Source: Solirubrobacteraceae bacterium (GTDB taxonomy: Bacteria; Actinomycetota; Thermoleophilia; Solirubrobacterales; Solirubrobacteraceae). Taken from it: a stretch of 64,000 bases of DNA. Below, one piece after another: positions 57,899 to 64,000 of this stretch. The DNA lies in the NCBI GenBank assembly GCA_030447505.1, contig JAUJOT010000002.1, forward strand, positions 584,151-648,150. The letters run 5' to 3'. Below the pieces are notes generated by a model. The model was not told where the DNA came from. It saw only the letters and a list, made by a program, of their open reading frames with translations, and ran no database searches. Numbering within the stretch: the first letter of the stretch is position 1; each line of letters begins with the position of its first letter. The position numbers and the translations under genes were made by a program.

Positions 57899-58741
57899 TC
57901 AACCCGTCGCGCCAGCTTCTCGCAGACGACCGTAGTAGCGGTCGATGCCCGGCCACTGGTCCTCGGGCGGCATCGCCTGCGCGAACGACGCCGCGCTGCG
58001 GTCGTCGAGGACCGCGCGCAGCTCCGCGCGCAGGGCGTCGGCGTAGCCGTGGCGGTCGGTGTCCTTGGCCAGCTCGCTGAAGCGCGCGAGCGCCTCGCGC
58101 AGGCGCTCGAGGTGCTCGCCGACATCGCCGTAGTCGCCGAAGTGCGTGATCGCAAGCGCCTGCGGATCCCACGCCTCGAGCGCGTCGATCGACGCGCGCC
58201 AGGCCTCGAGGTCGAAGTCCGGCGGCGGCGTCGGCGGCAGCAGCAGCGTGCCGGGCGGCAGGCGCACGCCGGCGGTGTCGCCGGCGAAGACCCAGCCGCT
58301 GTCCTGGTGGCGATAGGAGACGTGATGCGACGCGTGGCCCGGCGTGTAGGCGACGTCCCAGCGATCGATCGACTCGCCGCCGCGCAGCACGCGCAGGTTC
58401 TCCTGCGGGATCGGCACGACCTCGCCCCAGAGGCGGTCGAAGTCCTCGCCGTACAGCCGCTTGGCGGATGCGACGAGGCGCGTCGGGTCGGCCAGGTGGC
58501 GCGCGCCGCGCTCGTGCACCCAGACCTCGAGGTCGGGCCAGTCGCGCACGAGCGCCCCGGCTGCGCCCGCGTGATCGAAGTGGATGTGCGTCAGCAGCAG
58601 CGCGCGCGGCTGCTCGTCGCCGAGCGCGTCAAGCAGCCGTTCGACGCTCGATTCCGGCCCCGGATCGACGATCACGTCATCGACCTGCCAGGCGCAGATC
58701 ACGTGCTCACGGCCCTGGTGGCAGACGTCGATCGCTCGCAT
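57899..58741 (-). CDS. Metallo-beta-lactamase fold hydrolase
   Basis: 280 residues. Zinc motif LLTHIHFDHAGAAGALVRDW (HxHxDH), VHERGARHLADPTRLVASAK, PGHASHHVSYRHQDSGWVFA (His), GDTAGVRLPP (bridging Asp) and ITHFGDYGDVGEHLERL (final His). Glyoxalase II-like hydrolase or MBL-fold phosphodiesterase; substrate unknown. The ATG is used, but a GTG two codons earlier is also possible. Confidence 0.88.
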   Translation of the reverse strand: MRAIDVCHQGREHVICAWQVDDVIVDPGPESSVERLLDALGDEQPRALLLTHIHFDHAGAAGALVRDWPDLEVWVHERGARHLADPTRLVASAKRLYGEDFDRLWGEVVPIPQENLRVLRGGESIDRWDVAYTPGHASHHVSYRHQDSGWVFAGDTAGVRLPPGTLLLPPTPPPDFDLEAWRASIDALEAWDPQALAITHFGDYGDVGEHLERLREALARFSELAKDTDRHGYADALRAELRAVLDDRSAASFAQAMPPEDQWPGIDRYYGRLREAGATG

Positions 58742-58898
58742 CGACACCTGACGCTAGCGGCTCAGCGACCGTCAGCAGCGCGGACGTGCTCGCGGCGACG
58801 AGCGCCGCCGCGCTGCCGCGGGGTGAACCGGCGTCGCATGTGTCGCTCGCCCGTGCCGGGCGAGCGATATGCCCCTTCGAAGTTCCGGCTCGTGGCGC

Positions 58899-59198
58899 CT
58901 ACGCCGTCTCGCCGGTGTCGTCCTCGGCGACGATCGCGGACACGTCGAGCGCGTCGTCGTCGCCGCCCTCGCCGCCGCCAGCGCGCTCCTCGGCGGCCTG
59001 GACCTGCTCGTCGCTCAGCGAGTCGACGCCGACCGGAACCTCGCTCTCCGCTGCCTCGCCCGCGCCGGTGTCCGGCGCAGCGAAGCCCATGCCCTCGGGC
59101 TCGTTGGCCTCACCCTCCGTGGCACCGGGGTCCGCCGCCCGCTCTTGATGCGCGGCCTTGGCGTCGTCGATCTGGCCGCTCACATCTTCCTCTGTCAT
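58899..59198 (-). CDS. Small acidic protein
   Basis: 99 residues, highly acidic, no hydrophobic segment: MTEEDVSGQIDDAKAAHQER, GEANEPEGMGFAAPDTGAGE, DDALDVSAIVAEDDTGETA. Likely disordered. A strong ribosome site (GGGAGGAGATCTC) ends just before the ATG, which settles the start and supports expression. Unknown function. Divergent from the ethylmalonyl-CoA mutase gene (69 bp). Confidence 0.7.
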   Translation of the reverse strand: MTEEDVSGQIDDAKAAHQERAADPGATEGEANEPEGMGFAAPDTGAGEAAESEVPVGVDSLSDEQVQAAEERAGGGEGGDDDALDVSAIVAEDDTGETA

Positions 59199-59267
59199 GA
59201 GATCTCCTCCCGCGGTTTCCATGCCCTGGCACCTACCCGTTCGGCGCGCACCATACCTGCGCATGAG

Positions 59268-61322
59268 ATGACCCGCGAGTACGATTCGCAGGCGATGAGC
59301 GAGACGCCCGCCCACCGTCTGGCCGAGCGCGATCGACCCTGGCTGATGCGGACGTACGCAGGCCATTCGACGGCCAAGAAGTCAAACGCGCTGTACCGCT
59401 CGAACCTCGCCAAGGGCCAGACGGGGCTGTCGATCGCCTTCGACCTGCCGACCCAGACCGGCTACGACGCCGACCACGAGCTGGCGCGCGGCGAGGTCGG
59501 CAAGGTCGGAGTGCCGATCGCCCACCGCGGTGCGATGAGCGAGCTGATGGACGGCATCCCGCTCGACACGATGAACACGTCGATGACGATCAACGCGACG
59601 GCGGCGTGGCTGCTGGCGCTCTACATCGTCACGGCCGAGGAGCAGGGCGTCGACCAGGCGCTTCTGCAGGGCACGACGCAGAACGACATCATCAAGGAGT
59701 TCCTGGCGCGCGGGACCTACGCGTTCCCGCCCGCGCCGTCGATGCGGCTGATCGCGGACGTCGTCGCGTACACGGTGACCGAGGTTCCGCGCTGGAACCC
59801 GATCAACATCTGCTCCTACCACCTCCAGGAGGCGGGCGCGACGCCGGTCCAGGAGATCGCCTACGCGCTCTCCAACGCGATCGCGGTGCTCGACGCCGTG
59901 CGCGAGCGCGTCGGCAGCGCGGACGAAGTCCGTCGCCAGGAGCTCATGGGCAAGGTCTTCTCCCGGATCTCGTTCTTCGTCAATGCCGGCCTGCGGTTCA
60001 TCGAGGAGCACGCGAAGCTGCGCGCGATGTCGCAGCTGTGGGAGCAGATCGGGCGCGAGCGCTACGGCGTCGAGGACCCGAGGCAGCTGCGCTTCCGCTA
60101 TGGCGTGCAGGTCAACTCGCTCGGGCTGACCGAGTCCCAGCCGGAGAACAACGTCCCGCGCATCGTGCTCGAGACGCTCGCCGTCACGCTCGGCCGCGAC
60201 GTCCGCGCGCGTGCGATCCAGCTTCCGGCGTGGAACGAGGCGCTCGGCCTGCCGCGGCCGTGGGATCAGCAGTGGTCGCTGCGCATCCAGCAGATCCTCG
60301 CCTACGAGACGGACCTGCTCGAGTACCCCGACATCTTCGAGGGATCGAAGGTCATGGACGGCCTCGTCGCGGAGCTCGCCGAGGGCGCACGGGCCGAGAT
60401 GGCGGTCGTCGAGCAGCATGGCGGCGCGGTCGAGGCGGTGGCGTACATGAAGGCGTCGCTGGTCGACTCGCACCGCGAGCGGATCCGCCGGATCGAGGCC
60501 GGCGAGCTGATCGTCGTCGGCCACAACAGGTACCGCGAGACCGAGCCCTCGCCGCTCGCGCAGGGCGAGGACGGCGGCATCCTGACGGTCGATCCCGGCA
60601 CCGAGGCCGAGGCGCAGGCCGCACTGCGGGAATGGCGGGCGGCGCGCGACCAGGCGGCGGTCGACGCCGCGCTGGACGAGCTGCGCGCCGCTGCTCGCGA
60701 CGACAGCGCGAACATCATGCCCGCGACGATCGCCGCGGCTCGGGCGGGCGCGACGACCGGCGAGTGGGCACAGGCGCTGCGCGACTGCTTCGGCGACTAC
60801 CGCGCTCCGACGGGCGTCGGCGAGGCATCCGCGGGGCCGGTCGCGGCAGGCGACGAGCTCGAGGAGCTGCGCGACGAGGTCGCGCGCGTCGGCGACGCGC
60901 TCGGCCGGCGGATCAAGATCCTGGTCGGCAAGCCCGGCCTCGACGGGCACTCCAACGGTGCCGAGCAGATAGCGGTGCGCGCGCGCGACGTGGGCATGGA
61001 GGTCGTCTACGAGGGCATCCGCCTGACGCCGTCGCAGATCGTCACGTCGGCGCTGCAGGAGGGCGTCCACCTGATCGGCCTCTCGATCCTCTCGGGCTCG
61101 CACCGCGAGCTGATCCCGTCGCTGATCGAGGGGCTGCGCGAGGCGGGCGTCGACGCGCCGGTGGTGGTCGGCGGGATCATCCCGGAGGTCGACGTGGCGC
61201 CGCTGAAGGCCGCCGGCGTCGCGGCCGTATACACGCCCAAGGACTTCGACCTGACGCTCATCATGCGCGACGTCGTCGCGCTGGTTGCCGAGCGCCACGG
61301 GGTCGGCGCCGTGCGGGCCTGA
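59268..61322 (+). CDS. ecm: Ethylmalonyl-CoA mutase (single-chain, B12-dependent)
   Basis: 684 residues. Converts ethylmalonyl-CoA to methylsuccinyl-CoA with adenosylcobalamin. Substrate-binding barrel: MRTYAGHSTAKKSNALYRSN, KGQTGLSIAFDLPTQTGYDA, MNTSMTINATAAWLLALYIV, NPINICSYHLQEAGATPVQE. The B12-binding C-terminus has KILVGKPGLDGHSNGAEQIA (Asp-x-His-x-x-Gly) and SGSHRELIPSLIEGLREAGV. Substrate and B12 parts on one chain of this size fit the Ecm/MCM family; Ecm is preferred because ccr and meaB are near, though methylmalonyl-CoA mutase is possible. ATG at 59268; another ATG at 59295 is an alternative. Confidence 0.85.
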   Translation: MTREYDSQAMSETPAHRLAERDRPWLMRTYAGHSTAKKSNALYRSNLAKGQTGLSIAFDLPTQTGYDADHELARGEVGKVGVPIAHRGAMSELMDGIPLDTMNTSMTINATAAWLLALYIVTAEEQGVDQALLQGTTQNDIIKEFLARGTYAFPPAPSMRLIADVVAYTVTEVPRWNPINICSYHLQEAGATPVQEIAYALSNAIAVLDAVRERVGSADEVRRQELMGKVFSRISFFVNAGLRFIEEHAKLRAMSQLWEQIGRERYGVEDPRQLRFRYGVQVNSLGLTESQPENNVPRIVLETLAVTLGRDVRARAIQLPAWNEALGLPRPWDQQWSLRIQQILAYETDLLEYPDIFEGSKVMDGLVAELAEGARAEMAVVEQHGGAVEAVAYMKASLVDSHRERIRRIEAGELIVVGHNRYRETEPSPLAQGEDGGILTVDPGTEAEAQAALREWRAARDQAAVDAALDELRAAARDDSANIMPATIAAARAGATTGEWAQALRDCFGDYRAPTGVGEASAGPVAAGDELEELRDEVARVGDALGRRIKILVGKPGLDGHSNGAEQIAVRARDVGMEVVYEGIRLTPSQIVTSALQEGVHLIGLSILSGSHRELIPSLIEGLREAGVDAPVVVGGIIPEVDVAPLKAAGVAAVYTPKDFDLTLIMRDVVALVAERHGVGAVRA

Positions 61323-61343
61323 CGCGAAAGCTAGTGGGTCGCC

Positions 61344-61500
61344 CTAGCCGCGCCGCAGCGTACGGAACGTGACCGAGTAGCGCAGCTCCTTCGTCGTCGG
61401 GATCGAGTGCTGCCACGACCAGCGCGCCTTGCCCGCCAGGACGTACGCCGAACGCGGCGCCAGCTCGATCGCTGCGACGCTGCGTTCGCCCTTCAGCGTG
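61344..61500 (-). pseudogene. C-terminal fragment of an AlkB-like dioxygenase
   Basis: About 50 codons reading LKGERSVAAIELAPRSAYVL, then AGKARWSWQHSIPTTKELRY and SVTFRTLRRG before the stop at 61344. This is the end of a 2-oxoglutarate-Fe(II) oxygenase of AlkB type: RYxVTFR is the 2OG-binding Arg motif and HSIP the third iron-ligand region. The N-terminal three quarters are missing, joined at about 61500 to the asparaginase fragment. Confidence 0.75.
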
Positions 61501-61630
61501 CGCTAGCATCGAGGTGCTCGAATGCGACGGCGACGGCGCGCTCGAGCGCCGCCGCGCGCTCCCCGTCGCTCCGCGCGCCGCCCGATCGCCGCGGCCCCGC
61601 ACCCCCGTGGACGATCACCACCGGCTTCAT
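61497..61630 (-). pseudogene. N-terminal fragment of an isoaspartyl peptidase/L-asparaginase (type 2)
   Basis: Begins MKPVVIVHGGAGPRRSGGAR, then SDGERAAALERAVAVAFEHL and a stop in DASAR. This is the start of a plant-type Ntn-hydrolase asparaginase; the catalytic Thr region is absent. The break point coincides with the AlkB fragment, so one deletion removed the rest of both genes. Confidence 0.7.
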
Positions 61631-61733
61631 CTCGCGGCAGGCTAACCAGCCGCAGCAGCCGGCCGAGACAGGCCGCAGCTGCCCGCGATGGCTGCAGCCG
61701 ATCGAGCCAGGCCAGGCGCTAGCGTCCGCCGCG

Positions 61734-62690
61734 ATGCCAGCGAGCGGCGACGAACTCGGCCGGCGCCTGCGCGACGGCGATCTTGCCGCCGCGCCGGCGG
61801 TGCTGAACCTCGTCGAGAGCCGCGCCCCGGGACACAAGGCGCAGATCGACGCACTGCTGCACGCGGTCTCCCCCGCGGCGCTCGGGCGTGAGGCGCCCGG
61901 GCACGTCGTGGGCGTCACGGGGCCGCCGGGAGCCGGCAAGTCGTCGCTTCTGTCAGAGCTCGTCAGGGCCTGGCGCGCGCTTGCCCGCTCCGTCGCGGTG
62001 CTCGCCGTCGACCCATCCTCGAAGCGCTCAGGAGGTGCGCTGCTCGGCGACCGCGCGCGGATCGTCGTCGATTCGGCCGACGGCGCGGTCTTCATCCGCT
62101 CGATGGCGACCGGCGGACGGCTCGGCGGCCTTGCCCCCGCGACCCGCGCCGCCGCGCATGCGCTGGCCGCGGCGTTCGACGTGGTGGTGATCGAGACGGT
62201 CGGCGTCGGCCAGTCGGAGACGGAGATCGCAGAGGTCGCCGACAGCGTCGCCGTCGTCGTGCAACCCGGCGGCGGCGACGTCCTGCAGTTCCTCAAGTCG
62301 GGGATCATGGAGATCCCCGACGTGCTCGTCGTGACGAAGGCCGACCTCGGGCAGGTCGCACAGCGCTCGCGGCGCGACCTGAACGCCGCGCTGCGGTCGC
62401 TCGGCGCGCGCGACACGAAGGTCGTGGCGGTGAGCTCGCTCGCGCCGCCGAGCGGATTCGACGAGCTCGTGGCGGCCCTCGACGAGCACCGGTCCTCGCT
62501 GGACATCCGGGCGCGCCGTCTGACGGCGCGCCGCGCGAGCGCGCTGGCGGACTTCGCCGCCGAGCACGGCGAGCGCGGGCTGCGCGCGCTCGGAGGTCAG
62601 CGGCCCGCGCTGAAGCTGCTCGCCGAGCAGGACGCGACGCTCGACGTCGCCGCGCTCACGCGGCTGCTGGAGGAGGCGGCGGGGTCGTGA
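61734..62690 (+). CDS. meaB: MeaB/ArgK-type GTPase chaperone for B12 mutases
   Basis: 318 residues. GTPase that loads and protects adenosylcobalamin-dependent mutases. P-loop GVTGPPGAGKSSLLSELVRA, SVAVLAVDPSSKRSGGALLG (switch/Mg region), RSMATGGRLGGLAPATRAAA, IETVGVGQSETEIAEVADS and the GTP-specificity motif VVTKADLGQ. Separated from the mutase gene by 410 bp holding the two gene fragments. The start at 61734 gives the family N-terminus (PASGDELGRRLRDGDL). Confidence 0.92.
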   Translation: MPASGDELGRRLRDGDLAAAPAVLNLVESRAPGHKAQIDALLHAVSPAALGREAPGHVVGVTGPPGAGKSSLLSELVRAWRALARSVAVLAVDPSSKRSGGALLGDRARIVVDSADGAVFIRSMATGGRLGGLAPATRAAAHALAAAFDVVVIETVGVGQSETEIAEVADSVAVVVQPGGGDVLQFLKSGIMEIPDVLVVTKADLGQVAQRSRRDLNAALRSLGARDTKVVAVSSLAPPSGFDELVAALDEHRSSLDIRARRLTARRASALADFAAEHGERGLRALGGQRPALKLLAEQDATLDVAALTRLLEEAAGS

Positions 62691-62757
62691 GCCGGGCAGC
62701 GCTCGTCGACCTGGCGCTGATCTCTCACCTCCAGCACCTCCGATCGCGTCAAGAAGG

Positions 62758-63303
62758 CTACGGGAATTGCGCGGTCGATCCGGGCTCCGACAGCGACGCG
62801 ACGTGCCACTCTCCGTCCTCGCTGATGAGGCGCACAACAACTACCGCCGTGGGTTCGCCACCAGCTGTTGCGCGCACGCGCGAACGCGCTTCGTCCCCGT
62901 TGACCTCGATGTCGAGCACCTGAAGTCGCGGGTTCTGGCGGTCCTCCAGTCCCGTTCTCAAAGCGACCTCGCAGGGCAACCCGGCGTTGCGGATGCGCTC
63001 GACGAGCTCAGAAGCGAGCAGCTCGTCGCACAGCGTCTGGTAGTCCTTGTCGCGCGTCGCGGCGGCGTAGCGCTCGAGCGTCGCGCGAACCTCCTCCTCG
63101 CGGTCGGGCTCGGGTCTGAACACGATCACGAGCAGGACGAGCACGGCCACGACGGGGACCAGCGCGAAGACGAGCGCCTTGCCGCGCAGCTTGCTGAGCT
63201 TGACGAGTGCCTTGCCCAGGAAGCGCAGCGGGCGAAGGATCTTCAGCAGGATCCTGCCGATCGCGCGAAACGGGGTGGCTACGACGGAGACGACCTTCTT
63301 CAT
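62758..63303 (-). CDS. Membrane-anchored NTF2-like protein
   Basis: 181 residues. A basic N-terminal segment with one transmembrane helix (residues 45-65, VFALVPVVAVLVLLVIVF), then an extracytoplasmic alpha/beta domain (VRATLERYAAATRDKDYQTL, CDELLASELVERIRNAG, LDIEVNGDEARSRVRATA) with the cone-shaped SnoaL/NTF2 pattern, a frequent fold for lipid- or steroid-binding domains. Unknown partner. Convergent with meaB. Confidence 0.7.
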   Translation of the reverse strand: MKKVVSVVATPFRAIGRILLKILRPLRFLGKALVKLSKLRGKALVFALVPVVAVLVLLVIVFRPEPDREEEVRATLERYAAATRDKDYQTLCDELLASELVERIRNAGLPCEVALRTGLEDRQNPRLQVLDIEVNGDEARSRVRATAGGEPTAVVVVRLISEDGEWHVASLSEPGSTAQFP

Positions 63304-63391
63304 AGGCGCGGCAGCCTACCGAGCCGCCATGCGTCCGTACGGCCGCTGCCGCTCGAGAGCGGCGTGAGCGACCGCACTACCATGACCGCGC

Positions 63392-63952
63392 ATGGAGGCA
63401 CACGAAGCCCGCTCGTGGCTGCGCTGCTATCGGTGCTGGTCGACTGAGCTCGAGGTCCAGGTGCACTACGAGGGGATCCACAAGATCGACCCGGAGAGCG
63501 GCGAGCGCGCCGAAGCGGTCGACGAGCTGCAGGAGGCCGTCGTGCAGTGCCTGGAGTGCAACCACGACCAGCCCCACCTCGGCTTCCACAACGGCCGCGT
63601 CGAGCCGATCGAGGATCGCTGGGAGCGGATGATCGCCGGCACGCCGTGGGTGGCGTCGTGCACGGTGACCGTCGACGCCGAAGATGTCGACACCTGCTCG
63701 GGCCCGGAGGCCGGCGATGCCCTGTCCTACGCGGCATTCGGGGACTACGGCACGCGCGAGTTCTTCACCCACGTGCGCTTTCACAAGCACGACGGCGACA
63801 AGATCGTCGTCCACCTGCTCGTCGAGCTCTACGCGCGCTCGCTCGAGGAGGCCACGTCGGTGCTCGAGGAGGCCGCGCGCGGGATGCTCGCGATCACGTC
63901 GCTCGCCGAGGAGTCGCGGCCGCCCGCGGCGACCGGCGAGGAACGCCACTAG
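63392..63952 (+). CDS. Uncharacterised protein with split zinc-ribbon motif
   Basis: 186 residues. Two CxxC knuckles (CYRC near residue 12, CLEC near 53) could bind one zinc. Between them ELEVQVHYEGIHKIDPESG; the rest shows VTVDAEDVDTCSGPEAGDA and GTREFFTHVRFHKHDGDKIV, VHLLVELYARSLEEATSVLE. Probable nucleic-acid- or protein-binding protein; no family recognised. The last 48 bp of the window after the stop show nothing. Confidence 0.7.
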   Translation: MEAHEARSWLRCYRCWSTELEVQVHYEGIHKIDPESGERAEAVDELQEAVVQCLECNHDQPHLGFHNGRVEPIEDRWERMIAGTPWVASCTVTVDAEDVDTCSGPEAGDALSYAAFGDYGTREFFTHVRFHKHDGDKIVVHLLVELYARSLEEATSVLEEAARGMLAITSLAEESRPPAATGEERH

Positions 63953-64000
63953 ATGGTTGATTCCGCGCGGTTAGGCGCAGTAGTCGACGAGTGCGCGGCT

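Noticed and set aside
57142..59200. Overlapping plus-strand frames over sigma factor, ClpS and hydrolase genes
   Set aside because: Each is the complement of a recognised gene and lacks motifs of its own.

Overview
The window is GC-rich, densely coded DNA from an actinobacterium. The likely placement is Thermoleophilia/Solirubrobacterales (Conexibacter- or Solirubrobacter-like). Grounds: strong GC bias at third positions, many ATGA/GTGA start-stop overlaps, GTG and TTG starts, an F420 biosynthesis cluster with fused FbiC, DUF4430 and RTX-type secreted proteins, and an actinobacterial DEDD-exonuclease/GIY-YIG fusion. The taxonomic placement is inference.

Left part (1-18.4 kb): the edge of a Flp/Tad pilus locus (CpaF ATPase cut by the window edge, a CpaB/SAF protein, a histidine kinase and an OmpR-type regulator). 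A G7-CGAA motif, with a second block 12-13 nt downstream, recurs just upstream of three of these genes. Next come a divergent Rho-like factor, folP, a secreted protein, and a compact pntAa-pntAb-pntB-glpD operon. A DUF4430 lipoprotein is divergent from cobalamin adenosyltransferase, followed by a VOC protein, a small paralogue of its N-terminus, and a secreted radical-copper oxidase.

Middle (18.4-35.8 kb): six of the seven tRNA genes on this stretch flank or interrupt ordinary housekeeping genes (DEAD helicase, aminotransferase, S4 protein, fdhD). An accessory zone runs from about 24 to 32.8 kb. Its core is a 5.5-kb integrative element bounded by a 48-bp direct repeat: the 3' part of tRNA-Pro(GGG) is duplicated at 27266-27313 and 32718-32765. 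Inside are an HNH nuclease, a VapBC45-like PIN/DUF433 toxin-antitoxin pair, a pRiA4b ORF-3-like protein, a DUF2283 gene with a toxin-like partner, the C-terminal half of a tyrosine integrase, and a frameshifted DNA methyltransferase joined to that integrase. A truncated copy of the HNH gene lies immediately outside the left repeat.

Right part (35.7-64 kb): inositol monophosphatase and amidase, then an F420 cluster (NADPH:F420 reductase-like, cofD, cofC, cofE in overlapping order, with greA and fbiC on the other strand), a lone substrate-binding lipoprotein, an RTX protein, a pseudo-receiver, and a YgfZ/GcvT-like protein. The last 12 kb holds the ethylmalonyl-CoA theme: crotonyl-CoA carboxylase/reductase, ethylmalonyl-CoA mutase and the MeaB GTPase chaperone. 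These are interrupted by a three-domain wall hydrolase, a SigB/F-type sigma factor, ClpS and a metallo-beta-lactamase. With the adenosyltransferase at 13.8 kb, these genes would supply and use adenosylcobalamin. Between the mutase and meaB is a deletion scar made of an asparaginase 5' end joined to an AlkB 3' end.
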